Assembly: GCF_949987535.1 (NCBI RefSeq)
Contig: NC_080078.1
Location: 31,950,942 to 32,014,941, forward strand
Length of the DNA stretch: 64,000 nucleotides
Source: Balaenoptera acutorostrata
Lineage: Eukaryota; Chordata; Mammalia; Artiodactyla; Balaenopteridae
Direction: 5' to 3'
Shown here: positions 35,827 through 47,494 of the stretch, piece by piece
How the letters are laid out: each line of letters opens with the position of its first letter
Numbering within the stretch: position 1 is the first letter of the stretch
Translations under genes and position numbers: made by a program
The notes under the pieces: model-generated
The model's database searches: none
The model's input: the letters and a program-made list of their open reading frames with translations, nothing else
Told to the model about the DNA's origin: nothing

Positions 35827-37476
35827 AGTGTTTTAAGGAACAGGTTAAAAAGAGAATCCTAATGTGATTTCTTGATAATGGGTGTGTTCCTTATCTTATC
35901 CTAGTGTCTAAACTCTTCTCCATGGCTGGATCCCCAAATAATATTCCTTTACGTGCTAAGGGGTATCTAGAGAGTGGGATAGGTTTAATAACTACCCTAA
36001 CCCTAACGCGTACCCTAACCCTAACCCCTACCCTAACCCTAACGCGTACCCTAATCCTAACCCCTACCCTAAAACGAGCCCTAACCCTAACATTAACCCT
36101 AACCCTAACCCATACCCTACGCCGTACCCGATCCCCTCCCCAAACCCGTACCCTAAGCCGTACCCTAATCCTCACCCTAATCCTAACCCTAACCCTAAGC
36201 TACCCTTGACTGCTTCTGCCTCCAATAGATTTCCTAAGCACTAGTGATTTAAGGAACAGGTTAAAAAGAGAATCCTAATGTGATTTCTTGATAATGGCTG
36301 TGTTCCTTCTCTAATCCTAGTGTCCAAACTCTTCTCCATGTCTGGACCCCCAAATAAAATTCCTTTACGTTCTAAGGGTTATCTAGAGAGTGGGATAGGT
36401 TTAATAACTACCCTAACCCTAATGCGTACACTAAACCTAACCCCTACCCTAACCCTAATGCGTACCCTAAACCGAGCCCTAACCCTAACACTAACCCTAA
36501 CCCTAACACATAACCTACGCCTTACCCGAACCCCTACCCGAACACGTACCCGAAGCCGTACCCTAACCCTCACCCTAACCCTAACCCTAACCCTAAGCTA
36601 CCCTTGACTGCTTCTGCCTCCAGTAGATTTCCTAAGCACTAGTGTTTTAAGGAACAAGTTAAAAAGAGAATCCTAATGTGATTTCTTCATAATGGGTGTG
36701 TTCCTTATCTTATCCTAGTGTCTAAACTCTTCTCCATGACAGGACCCACAAATAATATTCCTTTACGTGCTAAGGGGTATCTATAGAGTGGGATAGGTTT
36801 AATAACTACCCTAACCCTAATGCGTACCCTAACCCTAACCACTACCCTAACCCTAACGCGTACCCTAATCCTATCCCGTACCCTAAACCGAGCCCTAACA
36901 CTAACACTAACCCTAACCCTAACCGTAACCCATACCCTACGCCGTACCTGATTCCCTCGCAAACCCGTACCCTAAGCCGTACCCTAACACTCACCCTAAC
37001 CCTAACCCTAACACTAAGCTAGCCTTGACTGCTTCTGCCTCCAATAGATTTCCTAACCACTAGTGTTTTAAGGAACAAGTTAAAAAGAGAATCCTAATAT
37101 GATTTCTTGATAATGGGTGTGTTCCTTATCTTATCCTAGTGCCTAAGCTCTTCTCCATGGCTGGACCCACAAATAATATTTCTTTACGTGCTAAGGGGTA
37201 TCTAGAGAGTGGGATAGGTTTAATAACAACCCTAACCCTAAAGCGTACCCAACCCTATCCCCTACCCTAACCCTAATGCATACCCTAATCCTAACCCGTA
37301 CCCTAAACCGAGCCCTAACCCTAACACTAACCCTTACCCTAACCCATACCCTACGCCGTATCCGATCCCCTCCCCAAACCCGTACCCTAAGCCCTACACT
37401 AATCCTCACCCTAAACCTAACCCTAACCCTAAGCTACCCTTGACTGCTTCTGCCTCCAATAGATTTCCTAAGCACT

Positions 37477-37964
37477 AGTGATTTAAGGAACAGGTTAAAA
37501 AGAGAATCCTAATGTGATTTCTTGATAATGGGTGTGTTCCTTATCTAATCCTAGTGTCTAAACTCTTCTCCATGGCTGGACCCCCAAATAATATTCCTTT
37601 ACGTGCTAAGGGGTATCTAGAGAGTGGGATAGGTTTAATAACTACCCTAACCCTAACGCGTACCCTAACCCCTACCCTAACACTAACGCGTACCCTAATC
37701 CTAACCCGTACCCTAAACCGAGCCCTAACTCTAACACTAACTCCAACCCTAACCCTAACGCGTACCCTAATCCTAACCCGTAACCTAAACCGAGCCCTAA
37801 CCCTAACACTAACCCTAACCCTAACCCTAACCCATACCCTACGCCATACCCGAACCCCTCCCCGAACTCGTACCCTATGCCGTACCCTAACCCTCACCCT
37901 AACCCTAACCCTAACCCTAAGCTACCCTTGACTGCTTCTTCCTCCAATAGATTTCCTAAGCACT
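37477..37964 (+). repeat. Unit 90, 488-bp unit with a doubled body middle
   Basis: The stretch from ACGCGTACCCTAATCC through ACCGAGCCC to CACTAAC occurs twice, adding 72 bp or 12 hexamers. The same doubling is present in unit 143 (59566-60053, 488 bp) and, in diverged form, in unit 150 (62521-63014, 494 bp), so it is a subfamily feature. The C2 copy is at 48729-49216. Confidence 0.87.
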
Positions 37965-38380
37965 AGTGCTTTAAGGAACAGGTTAAAAAGAGAATCCTAA
38001 TGTGATTTCTTGATAATGGGTGTGTTCCTTATCTTATCCTAGTGTCTAAACTCTTCTCCATGGCTGGACCCCCAAATAATATTCCTTTACGTGCTAAGGG
38101 GTATCTAGAGAGTGGGATAGGTTTATTAACTACCCTAAGCCTAACGTGTATCCTAATCCTAACCCCTACCCTAACCCTAACGCGTACCCTAATCCTAACC
38201 CGTATCCTAAACCGAGCCCTAACCCTAACACTAACCCTAACCCTAACCCATACCCTACGCCGTACCCGATCCCCTCTCCAAACCCGTACCCCAAGCCGTA
38301 CCCTAACCCTCACCCTAACCCTAACCCTAACCCTAAGCTACCCTTGACTGCTTCTGCCTCCAATAGATTTCCTAAGCACT

Positions 38381-38718
38381 AGTGTTTTAAGGAACAAGTT
38401 AAAAAGGGAATCCTAATGTGATTTTTTGATAATGGGTGTGTTCCTTATCTTATCCTAGTGTCTAAACTCTTCTCCATGGCTGGACCCCCAAATAATATTC
38501 CTTTACGTGCTAAGGGGTATCTAGAGAGTGGGATAGGTTTAATAACTACCCTAACCCTAACACTAACCCTAACCCTAACTCTAACCCATATCCTACGCCG
38601 TACCCGAACCACTCCCCGAACCCGTACCCTAAGCCGTACCCTAACCCTCACCCTAACCCTAACCCTAACCCTAAGCTACCCTTGACTACTTCTGCCTCCA
38701 ATAGATTTCCTAAGCACT
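38381..38718 (+). repeat. Unit 92, 338-bp shortened unit
   Basis: Relative to 416 bp, 78 bp or 13 hexamers are missing: the body passes from the first CCCTAACCCTAA directly to CACTAA, losing both CGCGTA hexamers and ACCGAG. The head has AAAAAGGGAATCC and a T-rich GATTTTTTGA. A sister of the same length lies 2429 bp on at 40810-41147, and both recur in C2 at 49633-49970 and 52062-52399. Confidence 0.88.
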
Positions 38719-40809
38719 AGTGTTTTAAGGAACAAGTTAAAAAGAGAATCCTAATGTGATTTCTTCATAATGGGTGTGTTCCTTATCTTATCCTAGTGTC
38801 TAAACTCTTCTCCATGGCAGGACCCAAAAATAATATTCCTTTACGTGCTAAGGGGTATCTAGAGAGTGGGATAGGTTTAATAATGACCCTAACCCTAATG
38901 CGTACCCTAACCTTAACCCCTACCCTAACCCTAACCCGTGTCCTAATCCTAACCCGTACCCTAAACCGAGCCCTAACCCTAACACTAAACCTAACCCTAA
39001 CCCATACCCTACGTTTACCCGATCCCCTCCCCAAACCCGTATCCTAAGCCGTACCCTAACCCTCACCCTAAACCTAACACTAACCCTAAGCTACCCTTGA
39101 CTGCTTATGCCTCCAATAGATTTCCTAAGCACTAGTGTTTTAAGGAACAGGTGAAAAAGAGAATCCTAATGTGATTTCTTGATAATGGGTGTGTTCCTTA
39201 TCTTATCCTAGTGTCTAAACTCTTCTCCATGACTGGACCCCCAAATAATATTCCTTTACGTGCTAAGGGGAATCTAGTGAGTGGGATAGGTTTAATAACT
39301 ACCCTAACCCTAACCCCTACCCTAAACCTAACGCGTACCCTAACCCTAACCCCTACCCTAACCCTAACGCGTACCCTAATCCTAACCCGTACCCTAAACC
39401 GAGCCCTAACCCTAACACTAACCCTAACCCTAACCCTAAACCATACCCTACGCCGTACCCGAACCACTCCCCGAACCCGTACCATAAGCCGAACCCTAAA
39501 CCTCACCCTAACCCTAACCCTAACCCTAAGCTACCCTTGAGTGCTTCTGTCTCCAATAGATTTCCTAAGCACAAGTGTTTTAAGGAACAGGTTAAAAAGA
39601 GAATCCTAATGTGATTTCTTGATAATGGGTGTGTTCCTTATCTGATCCTAGTGTCTAAACTCTTCTCCATGGCTGGACCCCCAAATAATATTCCTTTACG
39701 TGCTAATGGGTATCTAGAGAGTTGGATAGGTTTAAGAACTACCCTAACCCTATCGCGTACCCTAACCCTAACCGGTACCCTAAACTTAACGCGTACACTA
39801 ATCCTAACCCGTACCCTAAACCGATCCCTAACCCTAACACTAACCCTAACCCTAACCCATACCCTACGCCGTACCCGATCCCCTCCCCAAACCCGTACCC
39901 TAAGCCGTACCCTAACCCTCACCCTCACACTAAACCTAACCCTAAGCTACCCTTGTCTGCTTCTTCCTCCAATAGATTTCCTAAGCAGTAGTGTTTTAAG
40001 GAACAGGTTAAATAGAGAATCCTAATGTGATTTCTTGATAATGGGTGTGTTCCTTATCTTATCCTAGTGTCTAAACTCTTCTCCATGGCTGGACCCCCAA
40101 ATAATATTCCTTTACGTGCTAAGGGGTATCTAGAGAGTGGGATAGGTTTAATAACTACCCTAACCCTAACGCGTACCCTAACCCTAACCCCTACCCTAAC
40201 CCTAACGCGTACCCTAATCCTAACCCGTAGCCTAAACCGAGCCCTAACCCTAACACTAACCCTAACCCTAACCCTACGCCTTACCCGAACCCCTCCCCGA
40301 ACCCGTACCCTAAGCCGTACCCTAACCCTCACCCTAACCCTAACCCTAAGCTACCCTTGAGTGCTTCTGCCTCCAATAGATTTCCTAAGCACTAGTGTTT
40401 TAAGGAACAGGTTAAAAAGAGAATCCTAATGTGATTTCTTCATAATGGGTGTGTTCCTTATCTTATCCTAGTGTCTATTCACTTCTCCATGGCTGGACCC
40501 CCAAATAATATTCCTTTACGTGCTAAGGGGTATCTAGAGAGTGGGATAGGTTTAATAACTACCCTAACCCTAACGCGTACCCTAACCCTAACCACTACCC
40601 TAACCCTAACGCGTACCCTAATCCTAACCCGTACCCTAAACCGAGCCCTAACCCTAACACTAACCCTAACCCTAACCCATACCCTACGCCGTACCCGATC
40701 CCCTCTCCAAACCCGTACCCCAAGCCGTACCCTAACCCTCACCCTAACCCTAACCCTAACCCTAAGCTACACTTGACTGCTTCTGCCTCCAATAGATTTC
40801 CTAAGCACT

Positions 40810-41147
40810 AGTGTTTTAAGGAACAAGTTAAAAAGGGAATCCTAATTTGATTTTTTGATAATGGGTGTGTTCCTTATCTTATCCTAGTGTCTAAACTCTT
40901 CTCCATGGCTGGACCCCCAAATAATATTCCTTTACGTGCTAAGGGGTATCTAGAGAGTGGGATAGGTTTAATAACTACCCTAACCCTAACACTAACCCTA
41001 ACCCTAACCGTAACCCATATCCTACGCCGTACCCGAACCCCTCCCCGAACCCGTACCCTAAGCCGTACCCTAACCCTCACCCTAACCCTAACCCTAACCC
41101 TAAGCTACCCTTGACTACTTCTGCCTCCAGTAGATTTCCTAAGCACT
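40810..41147 (+). repeat. Unit 98, sister of the 338-bp unit
   Basis: It has the same deletion and head marks as the unit at 38381, with small differences (CTAATTTGA for CTAATGTGA, AACCGTAACCC for AACTCTAACCC, CCAGTAG for CCAATAG). Its neighbours 97 and 99 match 91 and 93, so 37965-39133 and 40394-41563 are a three-unit stretch duplicated at a six-unit spacing before the 11-kb duplication. Confidence 0.87.
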
Positions 41148-41563
41148 AGTGTTTTAAGGAACAAGTTAAAAAGAGAATCCTAATGTGATTTCTTCATAAT
41201 GGGTGTGTTCCTTATCTTATCCTAGTGTCTAAACTCTTCTCCATGGCAGGACCCAAAAATAATATTCCTTTACGTGCTAAGGGGTATCTAGAGAGTGGGA
41301 TAGGTTTAATAATGGCCCTAACCCTGATGCGTACCCTAACCCTAACCCCTACCCAAACCCTAACGCGTGTCCTAATGCTAATCTGTACCCTAAACCGAGC
41401 CCTAACCCTAACACTAAACCTAACCCTAACCCATACCCTACGCCGTACCCGATCCCCTCCCCAAACCCGTATCCTAAGCCGTACCCTAACCCTCACCCTA
41501 AACCTAACACTAACCCTAAGCTACCCTTGACTGCTTCTGCCTCCAATAGATTTCCTAAGCACT

Positions 41564-42110
41564 AGTGTTTTAAGGAACAAGTTAAAAAGAGAATCCTAAT
41601 GTGATTTCTTGATAATGGGTGTGTTCCTTATCTTATCCTAGTGTCTAAACTCTTCTCCATGGCTGGACCCCCAAATAATATTCTTTTACGTGCTAAGCGG
41701 TATCTAGAGAGTGGGATAAGTTTAATAACTACCTTAAACCTAACGCGTACCGAACCCTAACCCCTACCCTAACCCTAACGCGTACCCTAATCCTAACCCA
41801 TACCCTAAACCGAGCCCTAACCCTAACACTAAGCCTAACCCTAACCCTAAACCATACCCTACGCCGTACCCGAAACCCTCCCCGAACCCTTACCCTAAGC
41901 CGTACCCTAACCCTCACCCTAACCCTAACCCTAACCCTAAACCGAGCCATAACCCTAACACTAACCCTAAACCTAACCCATACCCTACGCCGTACCCGAT
42001 CCCCTCCCCAAACCCGTACCCTAAGCCGTACCCTAACCCTCACCCTCACACTAAACCTAACCCTAAGCTACCCTTGACTGCTTCTGCCTCCAATAGATTT
42101 CCTAAGCACT
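41564..42110 (+). repeat. Unit 100, the longest unit (547 bp)
   Basis: One head and tail enclose a body with two ACCGAG blocks and two CCCATACCC or CCATACCC to CCCTCACCC ends, one of the GAAACCCTCCCC kind and one of the GATCCCCTCCCC kind. The body is thus two body ends fused after a run of four CCCTAA hexamers at about 41914-41940. It looks like a recombination between two different body types with loss of the intervening tail and head. Its C2 copy is 52816-53362. Confidence 0.85.
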
Positions 42111-45100
42111 AGTGTTTTAAGGAACAGGTTAAAATGAGAATCCTAATGTGATTTCTTCATAATGGGTGTGTTCCTTATCTTATCCTAGTGTCTAAACTCT
42201 TCTCGATGGCTGGACCCCCAAATAATATTCCTTTACGTGCTAAGGGGTATCTAGAGAGTGGGATAGGTTTAATAACTACCCTAACTCTAACGCGTACCTT
42301 AACCCTAACCCCTACCCTAACCCAAACGCGTACTCTAATCCTAACCCGTACCCTAATCCGAGCCATAACCCTAACACTAACCCTAACCCTAACCCTAACC
42401 CATAACCTACTCCGTACCCGATCCCCTCTCCAAACCCGTATCCTAAGCCGTACCCTAACCCTCACCCTCACCCTAAACCTAACCCTAAGCTACCCTTGAC
42501 TGCTTCTGCCTCCAATAGATTTCCTAAGCACTAGTGTTTTAAGGAACAATTTAAAAAGAGATTCCTAATGTGATTTCTTCATAATGGGTGTGTTCCTTAT
42601 CTTATCCTACTGTCTAAACTCTTCTCCATGGCAGGACCCACAAATAATATTCCTTTACGTGCTAAGGGGTATCTAGAGAGTGCCATAGGTTTAATAACTA
42701 CCCTAACCCTAATGCGTAACCTAAACCTAACCACTACCCTAACCCTAACGCGTACCCTAAACCTATCCCGTACCCTAAACCAAGCCCTAACCGTAACACT
42801 AACCCTAACCCTAACCCTAACCCATACCCTACGCCGAACCCGATTCCCTCGCAAACCCGTACCCTAAGCCGTACCCTAATCCTCACCCTAACCCTAACCC
42901 TAAGCTACCCTTGACTGCTTCTGCCTCCAATAGATTTTCTAAGCACTAGTGTTTTAAGGAACAAGCTAAAAAGAGAATCCTAATGTGATTTCTTGATAAT
43001 GGGTGTGTTCCTTATCTTATCCTAGTGTCTAAACTCTTCTCCATGGCTGGACCCCCAAATAATATTCCTTTACGTGCTAAGGGGTATCTAGAGAGTGGGA
43101 TAGGTTTAATAACTGCCCTAACCCTAACGCGTACCCTAACCCTAACCCCTACCCTAACCCTAACGCGTACCCTAATCCAAACCCCTACCCTAAAACGAGC
43201 CCTAACCCTAACACTAACCCTAACCCTAACCCATACCCTACGCCGTACCCGATCCCCTCCCCAAACCCGTATCCTAAGCTGTACACTAATCCTCACCCTA
43301 AACCTAACCCTAACCCTAAGGTACCCTTGACTGCTTCTGCCTCCAATAGATTTCCTAAGCACTAGTGATTTAAGGAACAGGTTAAAAAGGGAATCCTAAT
43401 GTGATTTCTTGATAATGGGTGTGTTCCTTCTCTAATCCTAGTGTCTAAACTCTTCTCCATGTCTAGACCCCAAATAAAATTCCTTTACGTGCTAAGGGGT
43501 ATCTAGAGAGTGGGATAGGTTTAATAACTACCCTAACCCTAATGCGTACACTAAACCTAACCACTACCCTAACCCTAACGCGTACCCTAAACCGAGCCCT
43601 AACCCTAACACTAACCCTAACCCTAACCCATAACCTACGCCTTACCCGAACCCCTCCCCGAACACGTACCCGAAGCCGTACCCTAACCCTCACCCTAACC
43701 CTAACCCTAAGCTACCCTTGACTGCTTCTGCCTCCAGTAGATTTCCTAAGCACTAGTGTTTTAAGGAACAAGTTAAAAAGAGAATCCTAATGTGATTTCT
43801 TCATAATGGGTGTGTTCCTTATCTTATCCTAGTGTCTAAACTCTTCTCCATGACAGGACCCACAAATAATATTCCTTTACGTGCTAAGGGGTATCTATAG
43901 AGTGGGATAGGTTTAATAACTACCCTAACCCTAATGCGTACCCTAACCCTAAACACTACCCTAACCCTAACGCGTACCCTAATCCTATCCCGTACCCTAA
44001 ACCGAGCCCTAACACTAACACTAACCCTAACCCTAACCCTAACCCATACCCTACGCCGTACCCGATTCCCTCGCAAACCCGTACCCTAAGCCGTACCCTA
44101 ACGCTCACCCTAACCCTAACCCTAACACTAAGCTACCTTTGACTGCTTCTGCCTCCAATAGATTTCCTAACCACTAGTGTTTTAAGGAACAAGTTAAAAA
44201 GAGAATCCTAATATGATTTCTTGATAATGGGTGTGTTCCTTATCTTATCCTAGTGCCTAAGCTCTTCTCCATGGCTGGACCCACAAATAATATTCCTTTA
44301 CGTGCTAAGGGGTATCTAGAGAGTGGGATAGGTTTAATAACAACCCTAACCCTAAAGCGTACCCAACCCTATCCCCTACCCTAACCCTAATGCATACCCT
44401 AATCCTAACCCGTACCCTAAACCGAGCCCTAACCCTAACACTAACCCTAACCCTAACCCTAACCCATACCCTACGCCGAAGCCGATTCCCTCGCAAACCC
44501 GTACCCTAAGCCGTACCCTAATCCTCACCCTAACCCTAACCCTAACACTAAGCTACCCTTGACTGCTTCTGTCTCCAATAGATTTCCTAAGCACTAGTGT
44601 TTTAAGGAACAGGTTAAAAAGAGAATCCTAATGTGATTTCTTGATAATGGGTGTGTTACTTATCTTATCCTCGTGTCTAAACTCTTCTCCATGGCTGGAC
44701 CCACAAATAATATTCCTTTACGTGCTAAGGGGTATCTAGAGAGTGGGATAGGTTTAATAACTACCCTAACCCTAACGCGTACCCTAACCCTAACCCCTAC
44801 CCTAACCCTAACGCGCACCCTAATCCTAACCCGTACCCTAAACCGAGCCCTAACCCTAACACTACACCTAACCCTAACCCATACCCTACATCGTACCCGA
44901 ACCCCTCCCCGAACCCGTACCCTAAGCCGTACCCTAACCCTCACCCTAACCCGAACACTAACCCTAAGCTACCCTTGACTGCTTCTGCCTCCAATAGATT
45001 CCCTAAGCACTAGTGTTTTAAGGAACAAGTTAAAAAGAGAATCCTAATGTGATTTCTTGATAATGGGTGTGTTCCTTATCTTATCCTAGTGTCTAAAGTC

Positions 45101-47494
45101 TTCTCCATGGCAGGACCTAAAAATAATATTACTTTACGTGCTAAGGGGTATCTAGAGAGTGGGATAGGTTTAATAACTACCGTAACCCTAATGCGTACCG
45201 TAACCCTAACCCCTACCCTAACCCTAACGCGTACCCTAATCCTAAACCGTACCCTAAACCGAGCCCTAACCCTAACAGTAACCCTAACCCTAACCCATAC
45301 CCAACGCCGTACCCGATCCCCTCCCCAAACCCGTACCCTAAGCCGTACCCTAACCCTCACCCTAAACCTAACACTAACCCTAAGCTACCCTTGACTGCTT
45401 CTGCCTCCAATAGATTTCCTAAGCACTAGTGTTTTCAGGAACAGGTTAAAAAGAGAATCGTAATGTGATTTCTTGATAATGGGTGTGTTCCTTATCTTAT
45501 CCTAGTGTCTAAACTCTTCTCTATGGCTGGATCCCCAAATAATATTCCTTTACGTGCTAAGGGGTATCTAGAGAGTGGGATAGGTTTAATAACTACCCTA
45601 ACCCTAACGCGTACCCTAACCCTAACGCCTACCCTAACCCTAATGCGTACCCTAATCCTAACCCCTACCCTAAAACGAGCGCTAACCCTAACACTAACCC
45701 TAACCCTAACCCATACCCTACGCCGTATCCGATCCCCTCCCCAAACCCGTACCCTAAGCCGTACACTAATCATCACCCTAAACCTAACACTAACCCTAAG
45801 CTACCCTTGACTGCTTCTGCCTCCAATAGATTTCCTAAGCATTAGTGATTTAAGGAACAGGTTAAAAAGAGAATCCTAATGTGATTTCTTGATAATGGCT
45901 GTGTTCCTTATCTAATCCTAGTGTCTAAACTCTTCTCCATGGCTGGTCCCCCAAATAATATTCCTTTACGTGCTAAGGGGTATCTAGAGAGTGGGATAGG
46001 TTTAATAACTACCCTAACCCTAACGAGTACCCAACCCTATTCCCTACCCTAACACTGACGCGTACCCTAATCCTAATCCGTACCCTAAACAGAGCCCTAA
46101 CCCTAACCCTAACCCATACCCTACGCCTTACCCGAAACCCTCCCCGAACCCGTAACCTAAGCCGTACCCTAAGCCTCACCCTAACCCGAACACTAACCCT
46201 AAGCTACCCTTGACTGCTTCTGACTCCAATAGATTCCCTAAGCACTAGTGTTTTAAGGAACAGGTTAAAAAGAGAATCCTAATGTGATTTCTTGATAATG
46301 GGTGTGTTCCTTATCATATCCTAGTGTCTAAACTCTTCTCCATGGCTGGACCCCCAAATAATATTCCTTTACATGCTAAGGGGTATCTAGAGATTTGGAT
46401 AGGTTTAATAACTACCCTAACCCTAACGCGTACCCTAACCCTAACCCCTACCCTAACCCTAACGCGTACCCTAATCCTATCCCGTACCCTAAACCTAGCC
46501 CTAACCCTAACCCTAACCCTAACCCATACCCTACGCCGTACCCGAACCCCTCCCCGAACCCGTACCCTAAGCCGTACCCTAACCCTCACCCTAACCCTAA
46601 CCCTAACACTAAGCTAGCCTTGACTGCTTCTGCCTCCAATAGATTTCCTAAGCACTAGTGTTTTAAGGAACAGGGTAAAAAGAGAATCCTAATGAGATTT
46701 CTTGATAATGGGTGTGTTCCTTATCTTATCCTAGTCTCTAAACTCTTCTCCATGGCTGGACCCCCAAATAATATTCCTTTACGTGCTAAGGGGTATCTAG
46801 AGAGTGGGTTAGGTTTAATAACTACCCTAACCCTAACACGTACCCTAACCCTAACCCCTACCCTAACCCTAACGCGTACCCTAATCCTAACCCGTACCCT
46901 AAAACGAGCCCTAACCCTAACACTAACCCTAACCCTAACCCTAACCCATACCCTACGCCTTACCCGAACCCCTCCCCGAACCCGTAACCTAAGCCGTACC
47001 CTAAGCCTCACCCTAACCCGAACACTAACCCTAAGCTACCCTTGACTGCTTCTGCCTCCAATAGATTCCCTAAGCACTAGTGTTTTAAGGAACAAGTTAA
47101 AAAGAGAATCCTAATGTGATTTCTTGATAATGGGTGTGTTCCTTATCTTATCCTAGTGTCTAAAGTCTTCTCCATGGCAGGACCTAAAAATAATATTCCT
47201 TTACGTGCTAAGGGGTATCTAGAGAGTGGGATAGGTTTAATAACTACCGTAACCCTAATGCGTACCGTAACCCTAACCCCTACCCTAACCCTAACGCGTA
47301 CCCTAATCCTAAACCGTACCCTAAACCGAGCCCTAACCCTAACAGTAACCCTAACCCTAACCTATACCCAACGCCGTACCCGATCCCCTCCCCAAACCCG
47401 TACCCTAAGCCGTACCCTAACCCTCACCCTAAACCTAACACTAACCCTAAGCTACCCTTGACTGCTTCTGCCTCCAATAGATTTCCTAAGCACT

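Larger units (their letters stand above)
31443..36242 (+). repeat. Region C left flank, units 75-86, with several shortened units
   Basis: Unit starts are 31443, 31858, 32279, 32700, 33122, 33538, 33936, 34238, 34653, 35056, 35411 and 35827. Many carry AACAAG and the GCAGGACCCACAAAT or GGATCCCCAAAT head variants typical of region C. Units 80, 81, 83 and 84 are 398, 302, 403 and 355 bp, shortened by loss of body hexamers. Units 79-80 resemble 86-87 and 103-104. Confidence 0.85.
36243..47494 (+). repeat. 27-unit higher-order repeat C1, 11252 bp
   Basis: Unit starts are 36243, 36641, 37062, 37477, 37965, 38381, 38719, 39134, 39574, 39990, 40394, 40810, 41148, 41564, 42111, 42533, 42948, 43364, 43755, 44176, 44596, 45012, 45428, 45844, 46247, 46657 and 47079. 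The block recurs at 47495-58746. Every open frame of one copy has a partner 11252 bp on with the same length and the same translation, and the raw stretches I compared had no differences. Rare marks such as GATTTTTTGATAATG, CCTCGTGTC and GTGTCTATTCAC recur exactly. This is a very recent duplication or an assembly duplication. Confidence 0.95.
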
